Shown here: positions 1 through 8,333 of the stretch, piece after piece
Position numbering within the stretch: position 1 is the first letter of the stretch
How the letters are laid out: each line of letters starts with the position of its first letter
Assembly (NCBI RefSeq): GCF_026870155.1
Contig: NZ_CP113975.1
Coordinates: forward strand, 2,480,001 to 2,544,000
DNA length: 64,000 bases
Origin: Flavobacterium marginilacus
GTDB taxonomy: Bacteria; Bacteroidota; Bacteroidia; Flavobacteriales; Flavobacteriaceae
Reading direction: 5' to 3'
Notes under the pieces: model-generated
The model's database searches: none
What the model saw: only the letters and a program-made list of their open reading frames with translations
Told to the model about the DNA's origin: nothing
Translations under genes and position numbers: made by a program

Positions 1-11
1 CATTTTTTATA

Positions 12-1214
12 ATGACCAAAAAACTTCTTTTATTCATAACATTTCTTTCTGGAGTAAATACATTTGCGCAACAAGACGGTTATTGGGATAAAGACCGATC
101 CACAACTAAGGAAATCAACGTTTCAGCAAGAGACCGAATCGTTATTAAAACCGAGGATTTACCTTTGGGAACCACCGAAATTGTTTATAGAATAACACTT
201 TTGGACGAAAATCAGCAGCTGGCCAGCAGTTTGGTTTCGGTGCTAAAATCAATTCCCGATCCAACAGGAATCAGTCAGGGGTCAGCGGGTGCTGTTTTTG
301 TGCTGTCTAAAATATCAGGAGACGATAAATGTACTTACGCTATTTTTTCTACCGATAAATTGGCCGCAGATTACAAAGATTCTGGGAAAACACTAGAGTC
401 ATGCTTAGCTCAGGATGAACCCGTAAGCAAAGATGCCAAAAGGCTTTCGATTGATAAATCAAGCTGTCTAAGTGATACTTCATCTGCTTTATGGTTTGGT
501 TTCGAAAGTAAAAATTGGATTATGAAGCAAAAAATCGTTTTGGAAGTTGTGCCTTGGGTCGATAAAAAATTAAGCCGTGGATGGAGCGTAGATAATCGAA
601 AAATGATTATCGACCAATGCAAAACCTCCAATATGGCTCAAAAAATGACCAATTCGGATAACTTTTGTGTATGTGTTTTGGATAAAATCCAATCCAAGTA
701 TAGATATCAGGAGTTTCAAAAATTATTGGCAGTAGAACGCTCCAAAGTTTTTAAAGATGCAGGGGATTCCTGTTTTGGCGAAAAAAGCACTTCCAGCGCT
801 GTTTATTCTGATCTGCGTAAAGAAGCCTCCCTTTTGATAAAAAAGGGCAAATACGGTGATGCAATTGCGAAATTGAGTATAATTATCGATGATAGTAAAG
901 GAACGGTTTTAGATTATAGCACTATCGGAAATAGTTACCTGATGACCAAACAATACGGAAAAGCATTAAAATACCTGCTGGATGGCGAAAAACTGGACAG
1001 TACTGAATTATTGGTTCAATTGAATCTCGCTCACGCATACCTGCTGAACGATAATTACAAAGAAGCTAAAAAAATCTACAAGAAATACCAAAGTCAAAAC
1101 GTAACTGACAGCTTGAGCTGGATTCAAAAAACCGAAGACGATTTTAAGGCTTTTCAAAAAGCCGGAATTAAGAATGAGGATTTTGAGAGAGTTTTGAAAT
1201 TGATAAGAGAGTAA
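12..1214 (+). CDS. Secreted TPR-containing hypothetical protein
   Basis: 400 residues. A signal peptide is visible at residues 1-19 (MTKKLLLF...NTFAQ), so the protein is exported. The middle (about 30-260) is not a family I recognise and contains several Cys (KCTYAIF, SSCLSD, FCVCVLDKIQ) that might pair in the periplasm. The C-terminal third (about 270-380) looks like two or three TPR-type helical repeats (GKYGDAIAKLS, KQYGKALKYLLDGEKLD, DNYKEAKKIYKKY), normally a protein-protein interaction scaffold. It stands alone: the next gene, menC, is unrelated and separated by a palindromic repeat. Function is unknown. The gene call is secure from its length and signal peptide. Confidence 0.8.
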   Translation: MTKKLLLFITFLSGVNTFAQQDGYWDKDRSTTKEINVSARDRIVIKTEDLPLGTTEIVYRITLLDENQQLASSLVSVLKSIPDPTGISQGSAGAVFVLSKISGDDKCTYAIFSTDKLAADYKDSGKTLESCLAQDEPVSKDAKRLSIDKSSCLSDTSSALWFGFESKNWIMKQKIVLEVVPWVDKKLSRGWSVDNRKMIIDQCKTSNMAQKMTNSDNFCVCVLDKIQSKYRYQEFQKLLAVERSKVFKDAGDSCFGEKSTSSAVYSDLRKEASLLIKKGKYGDAIAKLSIIIDDSKGTVLDYSTIGNSYLMTKQYGKALKYLLDGEKLDSTELLVQLNLAHAYLLNDNYKEAKKIYKKYQSQNVTDSLSWIQKTEDDFKAFQKAGIKNEDFERVLKLIRE

Positions 1215-1239
1215 TTTGTCTACAGTATTTCGCTGTTTT

Positions 1240-1305
1240 GTCAATTCCGAGGGACTAGGAATCCAAGTTACTCACATTATGAGATTCCTCGTTATTCGGA
1301 ATGAC
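1240..1305. repeat. Palindromic intergenic repeat
   Basis: The left half GTCAATTCCGA...AGGAATC (1240-1263) is inverted in the right half GATTCCT...TCGGAATGAC (1282-1305), with an unpaired centre. It would fold into a long imperfect hairpin. It resembles the dispersed 'GTCATTCCGA...GAGGAATC' palindromes I recall from Flavobacterium intergenic regions. It may also help terminate the upstream transcript, although there is no T-run. Confidence 0.6.
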
Positions 1306-1332
1306 AGTTAAGTGCCGATTTTAAATAATATT

Positions 1333-2385
1333 ATGAAAGCAGTCTATCATAAATACATCCTAAACTTCAAACGCCCATCAGGTACTTCCCGCGGTGTGCT
1401 GAACGAAAAAGAAACCTGGTTTATCGTTTTGGAAGAAAACGGCAAAAAAGGAATAGGCGAGTGCGGCATCCTAAGAGGTTTGAGTATTGACGACCATCCC
1501 GATTATGAAGAAAAATTACGATGGGTTTGCAATAATATTCAACTTGGGAAAGATGAGCTTTGGGAAGCATTGTTAGAATTTCCATCAATACAGTTTGGAA
1601 TAGAAATGGCGTTTCTGTCTTTGGAAAGTCAAAATCCTTTTTTACTATTTCCTTCAGACTTTACAAACGGTACAAAATCAATCGAAATAAACGGCTTGGT
1701 TTGGATGGGAGAAGAGGCTTTTATGAAGCAGCAGATTGAGGAAAAATTAGCAGATGGTTTTCGTTGTATAAAACTCAAAATTGGAGCCATAGATTTTGAT
1801 AAAGAACTGCAGTTATTGCGGTATATTCGGGAGCATTTCACAATGGAACAAATCGAAATAAGAGTCGATGCAAACGGTGCTTTTGATTCAAATGAAGCTT
1901 TATTTAAATTGAATCAATTGTCTGGTTTTAAATTGCATAGTATTGAACAGCCGATTAAAAAAAACAACACTGACAGTATGTCAGAGCTGTGTAAATCTAC
2001 TCCTTTTCCTATTGCTTTGGATGAAGAATTGATCGGCGTTTTTACGTTAGCCGAAAAAGAAGATTTACTGCTAAAAATCAAACCTCAATACATTATTTTA
2101 AAGCCTAGTTTTGTGGGTGGTTTTCGTGGTACGCAAGAATGGATTTTATTAGCTGAAAAACACAATATCGGCTGGTGGATTACATCGGCTTTGGAAAGTA
2201 ATATTGGGTTGAATGCAATCGCGCAATGGACATTTACACTTAATAATCCGATGCCTCAGGGTTTAGGAACTGGAGCGTTGTACACTAATAATTTTGATTG
2301 TCCTCTGACGGTTTTTCAAGGACAATTATGGTACAGTAATGATTTGGATTGGAATTTGGATATAAACAAAACTTTTGGGTCTTAA
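1333..2385 (+). CDS. menC: o-Succinylbenzoate synthase (menaquinone biosynthesis)
   Basis: Member of the enolase superfamily that dehydrates SHCHC to o-succinylbenzoate in menaquinone synthesis. Residues seen in family order: the KxK pair in CIKLKIGA (about residue 145), metal-binding Asp in RVDANGAF (about 178), Glu in IEQPI (about 204), Asp/Glu in ALDEEL (about 230) and the second-face Lys in ILKPSFVGGF (about 256). Length of 350 residues is normal. The frame stays open back to a GTG at 1312, but the ATG at 1333 (MKAVYHKYIL) matches the usual start of the barrel-capping domain. No other men gene is adjacent. A bidirectional terminator follows. Confidence 0.9.
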   Translation: MKAVYHKYILNFKRPSGTSRGVLNEKETWFIVLEENGKKGIGECGILRGLSIDDHPDYEEKLRWVCNNIQLGKDELWEALLEFPSIQFGIEMAFLSLESQNPFLLFPSDFTNGTKSIEINGLVWMGEEAFMKQQIEEKLADGFRCIKLKIGAIDFDKELQLLRYIREHFTMEQIEIRVDANGAFDSNEALFKLNQLSGFKLHSIEQPIKKNNTDSMSELCKSTPFPIALDEELIGVFTLAEKEDLLLKIKPQYIILKPSFVGGFRGTQEWILLAEKHNIGWWITSALESNIGLNAIAQWTFTLNNPMPQGLGTGALYTNNFDCPLTVFQGQLWYSNDLDWNLDINKTFGS

Positions 2386-2405
2386 ATTTGATCTACATAA
2401 AAACA

Positions 2406-2443
2406 CAAAAGGCTCGAAACATATTTTAGTTTCGAGCCTTTTG
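2406..2443. terminator. Bidirectional terminator between menC and satP
   Basis: CAAAAGGCTCGAAAC (2406-2420) pairs perfectly with GTTTCGAGCCTTTTG (2429-2443) around an 8-base loop. The A/T flanks provide a U-tract in both directions, as expected between convergent genes. Confidence 0.85.
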
Positions 2444-2461
2444 TATGTAAAAAGATTGAAA

Positions 2462-3019
2462 TTAATAAGGTAAAACTCTTTTGTTTTTAACTTCTTCCAA
2501 AAGTTCAGCAACAGCTAAGTAAAAAGCACTGCTTCCGCAGATTACACCAATTCCTCCAGCGATTGGAGCTAAGGATTCATTACAGGTGATTTTTTCTATG
2601 GCTAAAACAAAAAACAAAATGGTCAAAGATAAGAACACAAATTGCTGTACTTTACTGCCACCCCAAGTTCCCCACCACATAAAAGCGGTGAAAATCCCCC
2701 AAAGCGTTAGATAACAGCCAAAAAAAGGAGCAGGAGTTGTGCCTGCCATTTCAAATCCTGTATTTGGAAAAAGCCAAATGCCAACCAAGGTAAGCCAAAA
2801 GAAACCGTATGAGGTGAAAGCGGTACCGGCAAAGGTTTTACCGTTTTTGTATGATAGTATTCCTGCAATTATTTGGGCTAGACCGCCATAAAAAATTCCC
2901 ATTGAAATAATTACAGCACTTACTGGGAAAAATCCCAAATTGTGAATGTTTAATAAAATTGTGGTCATTCCGAAACCCAAAAGCCCTAAAGGCGCAGGAT
3001 TAGCTAATTTGTTTTCCAT
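2462..3019 (-). CDS. satP: SatP/YaaH-type acetate/succinate transporter (GPR1/FUN34/YaaH family)
   Basis: 185-residue membrane protein with about six hydrophobic segments. The family signature NPAPLGLLGFG is at residues 7-17, and the second conserved region FFGCYLTLWGIFTAFMWWGTW is near residue 105. Proteins of this family form hexameric channels that take up acetate or succinate with protons. It is transcribed alone toward menC. The 120-bp upstream gap contains the small palindrome ATAACGTTAT, but no promoter that I trust. The family is clear; the exact substrate is inferred. Confidence 0.85.
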   Translation of the reverse strand: MENKLANPAPLGLLGFGMTTILLNIHNLGFFPVSAVIISMGIFYGGLAQIIAGILSYKNGKTFAGTAFTSYGFFWLTLVGIWLFPNTGFEMAGTTPAPFFGCYLTLWGIFTAFMWWGTWGGSKVQQFVFLSLTILFFVLAIEKITCNESLAPIAGGIGVICGSSAFYLAVAELLEEVKNKRVLPY

Positions 3020-3140
3020 TTTTTAGTTTTTTTAATAGTTAGAAAAGTCTAATATAACGTTATAGTGCGTTACATGCTGCTACAAAAATAACATTTTATG
3101 GTATTAAATTTTCATTTGTGTAAGAAATACATATGTTTTT

Positions 3141-4885
3141 TTAGGCATCTAAATCCAGGCCAAAAGTAGTCCGTAATAATTCGATATTCGGGTTTATTTC
3201 CAAAAGACGGTTGTAGCGGTCCTGATCAGTAAAGCTTCTTTTTATCTCTATGCTTTCATTTACATTTACTTCGATAGTTATGTCGTGATTGTGTAAATGT
3301 CCCCGCAAATGTCCTAAAAGACCAATCATTTCTTTTTCAAAATCTAATTTAGATCCTTCATTGGGTAGTTCAAAGGTGATTTTTGTGCCGTTTAATTTTG
3401 GGTCGTTAATAAGTAATAACGATTCCATAATTTTATAGCCTTTGCTTCCAAGGCGTTCGGCATATTTTGTCCATTGCAGAAGCATTTCTGTTTCAGTAAA
3501 TGACTCCGTAGGAAGTATAGTGTTGTCTTCCTTTACAAATCCTTTTAAGTTTTCTTCTAAAGCTTTTTTGGCTCGGATACTGGAAAGGGACAAAGCTGAA
3601 AATTTCGCTTCGTTATTTGAAGGAGCTGCAGAAGCAGGATTTGAAGTCTTAGGTTTTTCTTCTGTTGAAGTAACAGGTTTGGCAATTTCAGTATTTGAAA
3701 CTGTTTTTGCACTTTCTGGAGCAGCTGGAATCTGATTTTTGTTATTTGAAATTTCTGCTATCGAATAATCTGCAGTTTTTCTAAAATAAGCAGGCGGAAT
3801 TATAAATTGCTCAACTTTTTTTTTTCTCCATCATAAGTGATAGAGGCAAGCTGCATCAAACAAAGTTCGACAAGTAATCGCTGATTTTGACTGGCTTTGT
3901 ATTTTAAATCGCAGTCATTTGCAATATCGATTCCTTTTAACAAAAAGTCTTGACTGCATTTTTGAGCCTGAATTCCGTACATTTTCTGTGCCTGCTCACC
4001 AACTTCCAGCAAAATAAGAGTAGAAGGAGTTTTGCTTACCAATAAATCTCTAAAATGAGTGGCTAATCCAGAAACAAAATGATGAGCATCAAAACCTTTG
4101 GCTAGAATATCATTGAATGCGATTAATAAGTCTGGTATTTTATTTTCCAGAAGTAAATCGGTAATTGTAACGTAGGTTTCGTAATCTAAAACATTTAAAT
4201 TCTCAGTTACGGCCTGACGGGTTAAATTGTTTCCGCAAAAAGAAACTACTCGGTCAAAAATTGACAAAGCATCACGCATGGCGCCATCTGCCTTTTGTGC
4301 AATAATATGCAGTGCATCATCTTCAAAAGCTACACCTTGACTCGAAGCTACATCGGCAAGATGTTCCTTGGCGTCTTTTACGGTAATTCTTTTGAAATCA
4401 AATATCTGGCAGCGCGATAATATCGTTGGGATAATCTTGTGTTTTTCGGTGGTAGCCAATATAAAAATGGCATGTTTTGGCGGTTCTTCCAATGTTTTCA
4501 GGAAAGCATTAAAAGCCGCAGAAGATAACATGTGCACCTCGTCAATGATATATACTTTGTATTGTCCGGTTTGTGGCGGGATACGAACCTGATCGATCAA
4601 ATTACGAATGTCATCAACGGAATTGTTTGAAGCAGCATCGAGTTCGAACACATTAAATGCAAAATCTTCATTCGGATCATCATATCCTGGCTGATTTATT
4701 TTTCGGGCCAAAATACGGGCACAAGTTGTTTTTCCGACACCACGAGGTCCTGTGAATAAAAGGGCAGAAGCTAAGTGATTGCTTTCTATGGCATTGAGCA
4801 GCGTATTGGTAATCGCTTTTTGCCCCACTACATCTTTAAATGTCTGAGGACGGTATTTACGGGCCGATACTACAAATTGTTCCAT
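3141..4885 (-). CDS. dnaX: DNA polymerase III subunits tau/gamma, expressed with a -1 frameshift
   Basis: Clamp-loader ATPase. The zero frame runs from 4885 to a stop at 3800 and gives a 361-residue product with the AAA+ core: Walker A GPRGVGKTTCARI (about 46), sensor/DExH IDEVHML (about 115), LEEPPKHAIFILATTE and the SRCQ box. It ends EKKKLSNL-stop right after an A10-G run. A -1 shift there continues through 225 more codons to 3141, giving a 581-residue tau with a low-complexity Pro/Ser/Lys linker (about 380-420) and the C-terminal tau domain. So the short form is gamma-like and the long form tau-like. A sequencing error of one A cannot be excluded, but the heptamer A AAA AAG sits in the correct phase for programmed slippage. 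Translation should begin at the ATG at 4885 (MEQFVVSARKYRP). Confidence 0.9.
3815..3825 (-). other. dnaX: Slippery A10-G tract in dnaX (programmed frameshift site)
   Basis: On the minus strand, GGAG is followed by ten A and a G. In zero frame this reads GAA AAA AAA AAG, so the classic A AAA AAG heptamer (3821-3815) is in phase. Slipping back one base leads into GTT GAG CAA and the tau C-terminus. Staying in frame gives TTG AGC AAT TTA TAA, a stop five codons on. Runs of nine or more A can also cause transcriptional slippage, so either mechanism is possible. Confidence 0.75.
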
Positions 4886-4904
4886 GCTTTTCTTTATTCG
4901 AAAG

Positions 4905-4935
4905 CAAATATAGGATTTGAAAATTCAAAAAGCAA
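4905..4935 (-). promoter_or_regulatory. dnaX promoter
   Basis: On the minus strand, TATATTTG (complement of 4905-4912) fits the Flavobacterium -7 consensus TAnnTTTG, and TTG (complement of 4933-4935) lies 20 bases upstream. The dnaX ATG at 4885 is about 20 bases below, implying a short leader. Confidence 0.65.
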
Positions 4936-5609
4936 GTTCCAAAATTTTAATTTTCTGCAGTTTTAATTTCTGCTGAAATGAAATGATTTATTCTTTATTT
5001 ATGATCAGATTTGTGTATTTTCACAATACTTTATCATTATGATTGGTGGATTCAACATATAAATGCAACAGTATTCAATTTATTGATTTTTTCGGCGAAA
5101 ATTTCATTAGGTGTTTTATAGCCAAATCTTTTTCTGGGTCTGTTGTTTAATGTATTAACTACTGTTTTTATTTGTTGTTCTTCGATGTTTTCAAAGTTAG
5201 ATTTTTTAGGAAAATATTGTCTTATTAATCCGTTTAAATTTTCATTGGCTCCTCGTTCCCAGCTATGGTAGGGTTTGGCAAAATAATAATCGATATCTAA
5301 ATCTTCTGCAATGGCCCGATGATTGGCAAATTCCTTTCCATTATCCGAAGTAATGGTCTTGATTATTGGTTTCCAATCTTTCAATAATTCAATTGTTTTC
5401 TGCTGTATTGCACTAGCTTCTTTGCTTTCTACTTTTCCCATAAAAAGTATTCCAGAGGCTCTGTCATTGATAGTTAGTAACGCTCCTTTGTGATTCTTAC
5501 CAATGACCAAATCAATCTCTAAATCGCCCAATCTACTTTTCTTTTCTACAATCTTTGGACGCTCGCTAATATCGACCCTACCAATAATAAGTCCTCTTTT
5601 ATCCTTTAA

Positions 5610-6621
5610 ACCTGAACTCGATTAATAATTTTGGTTGAAAATTTTGTAGAAAAAGGTAAAATTTAGTATATTTAAATTTCTGACAATTAAATATTTAACT
5701 AAACTCTACCTTATGATTTGTTTTGATAAAATTACAGATATTTTTTCTATTGTTGATGAATTTTGCAAAGATTTTGATAAAACCACACAGTCTTTTCTGC
5801 TAGGAAAACCTTCCAAACGTCCTTCGATTATGTCAAAATCAGAAGTAATTACAATTTATTTACTTTTTCATTTGAGTGGTTTTCGCTGTTTCAAGCATTA
5901 TTACATTTTTTATGTCCAAAAGCATATGCAAAATGAATTTCCTAATACAGTTTCTTATAATCGCTTTTTAGAACTAATGCAAAGTGTTCTTTTGCCAATG
6001 ACAATTTTTGCCAAAACCTGTTGCTTAGGCAATTGCACAGGCATTTCGTTTGTAGACTCAACACCAATTAGAGTTTGTAAAAACAAACGAATCAGTAGAA
6101 ACAAAGTTTTTAAAGGTATTGCCACTACAGGGAAATCTACAATGGGCTGGTTTCATGGGTTTAAACTCCACATCATCATTAATGACAAAGGAGAATTGTT
6201 AAGTTTTGCTGTAACTCAAGCCAACGTAGATGATAGAGAGCCACTGAAAAATGAGGGCTTTTTGAATGCTATTTTCGGAAAACTATTTGGTGATAAAGGA
6301 TATATAAGCGAGAAACTCTCTCAATTATTATTTGTTGATGGAATCCAATTAATTACAAGTATTCGAAATAATATGAAAAATAGTTTGATGGAAATGAGTG
6401 ATAAAATTTTACTCCGTAAACGTTCAATAATAGAAACGGTTAACGATGAACTTAAAAATATTTGCCAAGTTGAACATTCTAGACATCGTTCATTTACCAA
6501 CTTTTTGTCAAATCTTATCGCTGGAATAATTGCTTATAATTTTCTGCCTAAAAAACCTTCTTTGAAATACGAAACGATTAAAACTAACCAATTGGCTGTA
6601 TTTTATTAATCGAGTTCAGGT
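5610..6621 (+). mobile_element. IS982-family insertion sequence, complete
   Basis: About 1012 bp bounded by perfect 19-bp inverted repeats ACCTGAACTCGATTAATAA (left from 5610; right, reverse complement, ending 6621). It is flanked by a direct TTTAA (5605-5609 and 6622-6626), consistent with a short target duplication. One intact transposase fills it, and its stop codon lies inside the right repeat. It sits in an IS30 transposase gene and therefore arrived later. Repeat, gene and target duplication are all intact, so the element may still be mobile. Confidence 0.9.
5713..6609 (+). CDS. IS982-family transposase
   Basis: 298 residues, the normal size for the family. The DDE triad is visible as FVDSTPI (about residue 115), FGDKGYI (about 195) and the Glu in RSIIETVNDELKN (about 240). 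The block with KGIATTGKSTMGWFHGFKLH is typical of IS982. No internal stop or shift. It carries out cut-and-paste transposition of the surrounding element. The promoter was not identified; the leader between the left repeat and the ATG is about 85 bases. Confidence 0.93.
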   Translation: MICFDKITDIFSIVDEFCKDFDKTTQSFLLGKPSKRPSIMSKSEVITIYLLFHLSGFRCFKHYYIFYVQKHMQNEFPNTVSYNRFLELMQSVLLPMTIFAKTCCLGNCTGISFVDSTPIRVCKNKRISRNKVFKGIATTGKSTMGWFHGFKLHIIINDKGELLSFAVTQANVDDREPLKNEGFLNAIFGKLFGDKGYISEKLSQLLFVDGIQLITSIRNNMKNSLMEMSDKILLRKRSIIETVNDELKNICQVEHSRHRSFTNFLSNLIAGIIAYNFLPKKPSLKYETIKTNQLAVFY

Positions 6622-7094
6622 TTTAAATGTCCTCTTTTTTTATACTTTTTACCCTTGGTCCTAAGATGTTTATATAAGAGTCCTCCTTTGCGTTTATTTT
6701 CCCAAATATATTGATAGATTCTTTCTTTAGAAACCATTGCTCTTTTGTCAATTTTTGCTCTGCCAACAATTTGTTCAGGACTGTAATCTTGCTTTAAATA
6801 AAACAAAATATTTGCTTCAACTTCTGAGGTTAAAGTGCATTTTTTGATCTTAACCTTATGCCTGTTTAAAGCTTTTTTATCCGCCAAAACAGCTTTATAA
6901 ACACCACTTCTTTGATCAGAATTACGTTTTATTTCTCGAGAAATAACTGATTTGTTTTTATCTACCAATTCAGCAATTTCGGAAATACTGATACCGGCAT
7001 TTCTATTATACTTCTATTTTGTATCTTTGTTCTAACGTTAAATGTGCCATCTATTTTGAGTGTTGCAACCCAAAGATATGATGATTTTTTCGCC

Positions 7095-7144
7095 AACTCT
7101 AGTGTTATTCTTTTGACCTAGGTCAAAAGAATAACACTAGAGTT
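7095..7144. repeat. Perfect 50-bp palindrome followed by T8
   Basis: 25-bp arms without mismatch or loop. The left arm AACTCTAGTGTTATTCTTTTGACCT is exactly complementary to 7120-7144, with its centre at 7119/7120 (GACCTAGGTC). On the plus strand eight T follow (7143-7150), so it could stop or attenuate transcription heading into the polyketide cluster, whose first ATG is at 7200. There is no plus-strand gene just upstream for it to terminate except the IS982 transposase. It may instead be a fused pair of transposon ends or the palindromic target of the adjacent IS30 remnant. Confidence 0.8.
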
Positions 7145-7199
7145 TTTTTTCACGTTGCATTTATTACTTGAATCTAAGATTTTATAAATCGTCTTATAT

Positions 7200-8333
7200 A
7201 TGGATGTATCCAAAGGAATAACAATTGTTGGAGGAGGATTGGCAGGGCTTACCGCTGCGATTCATTTGTCTAAAATTGGACTGAAAGTTATTTTGATTGA
7301 AAAAAATGAATATCCAAAGCATAAAGTCTGCGGAGAGTATATCTCAAATGAAATTACGCCTTATTTAAATTGGCTTTCTCTGGATATATCTGAATTAAAT
7401 CCTACGCAGATTTCAAAATTAGAATTTTCAACAGCTGATGGTAAAATGATTCATTGTGATCTGCCTCTTGGCGGATTTGGTGTCAGCCGTTATGCTTTGG
7501 ATGCTTTTCTGTATCAAAAAGCAATTCAGAACGGCTGTGAAATTATTCAGGATAATGTAGAGGATATTGTTTTTGAGAATGGTGTTTTTACTATTTCTGT
7601 TTCGAATAACAGAAAATTTGTTTCAGGGATTGTGATTGGTGCTTATGGAAAACGATCCAATATTGATCAAAAATTAAAGCGTGAATTTGTTGGTAAAAAA
7701 TCCGATTGGCTGGCCGTAAAAGCTCATTATTCGGGCGGATTTCCAGATGATTTAGTCGGTCTGCACAATTTTGAAGGAGGATATTGCGGAGTTTCAAAAG
7801 TAGAAAATAATGTTGTGAATATTTGTTATTTAGCCAGTTATGCTTCTTTTAAAAAATATAAAAATATAGAAGATTTTCAAAGTCAAATAGTTGTGAAAAA
7901 TCCGCATTTAAAAGAGATTTTTGAAACAAGTAAAATGCTTTTCGAAACTCCGTTAACAATCAGTCAAGTATCATTTGATAAAAAAGAACTCATTGAGAAT
8001 CACATACTGATGATTGGAGATACTGCCGGCTTGATTCATCCTTTGTGCGGAAATGGTATGGCTATGGCGATTCATAGTGCCAAAATTCTTTCTGAATTGA
8101 TAGAGAAACTGCATAAAAAAGAAATAAAATCCAGAGAACAATTGGAAAAGAGGTATATGTATGAATGGAATTCTAATTTTAAAAATAGATTAAGTATGGG
8201 GCGTTTTTTAGCATTTATTCTTCAAAAACATAAGGCGAGTGTTTTTTTGATGAAAATAATGATTAAATTCCCAAAGTTATTGCCAATTATAATAAAACGG
8301 ACACATGGTCAGTTAGTAACTATGAATGATTAG
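7200..8333 (+). CDS. FAD-dependent oxidoreductase (geranylgeranyl reductase/aromatic hydroxylase type) of a polyketide cluster
   Basis: 377 residues. N-terminal FAD-binding Rossmann motif GGGLAGLTAAIHLSKIG (about 11-27) followed by the acidic end of strand 2 (LIEKNEYPKHKVCGEYIS), then GVSRYALDAFLYQKA, and the second FAD motif IGDTAGLIHPLCGNGMAMAIHSA (about 273-295). This is the group of flavoproteins that includes hydroxylases and lipid reductases acting on polyketides and isoprenoids. It is the first gene of a cluster and overlaps the methyltransferase by 8 bases, so the two are translationally linked. Ring hydroxylation of the type III polyketide product is my inference; reduction of a double bond is the alternative. 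Confidence 0.8.
   Translation: MDVSKGITIVGGGLAGLTAAIHLSKIGLKVILIEKNEYPKHKVCGEYISNEITPYLNWLSLDISELNPTQISKLEFSTADGKMIHCDLPLGGFGVSRYALDAFLYQKAIQNGCEIIQDNVEDIVFENGVFTISVSNNRKFVSGIVIGAYGKRSNIDQKLKREFVGKKSDWLAVKAHYSGGFPDDLVGLHNFEGGYCGVSKVENNVVNICYLASYASFKKYKNIEDFQSQIVVKNPHLKEIFETSKMLFETPLTISQVSFDKKELIENHILMIGDTAGLIHPLCGNGMAMAIHSAKILSELIEKLHKKEIKSREQLEKRYMYEWNSNFKNRLSMGRFLAFILQKHKASVFLMKIMIKFPKLLPIIIKRTHGQLVTMND

Larger units (their letters stand above)
5052..7050 (-). pseudogene. IS30-family transposase, broken by a frameshift and by an IS982 insertion
   Basis: Two halves of one IS30-type DDE transposase. The N-terminal half (about 7050-6622) begins MAHLTLEQRYKIEV at 7050, then hits stops. Two bases appear to be missing near 7004, after which the frame continues ISEIAELVDKNKSVISREIKRN (helix-turn-helix). 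The C-terminal half (about 5609-5052) has GDLEIDLVIGKNHKG, TITSDNGKEFA and NENLNGLIRQYFPK, the three DDE blocks. The IS982 element lies between them. Removing it with one copy of the target repeat rejoins GHLK-DKRGL in frame. Possible element ends are TTGCAACACTCAAAAT on the right (near 7055-7070) and ATGCAACAGTATTCAAT on the left (near 5062-5080), in inverted orientation. The copy is dead. Confidence 0.85.
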
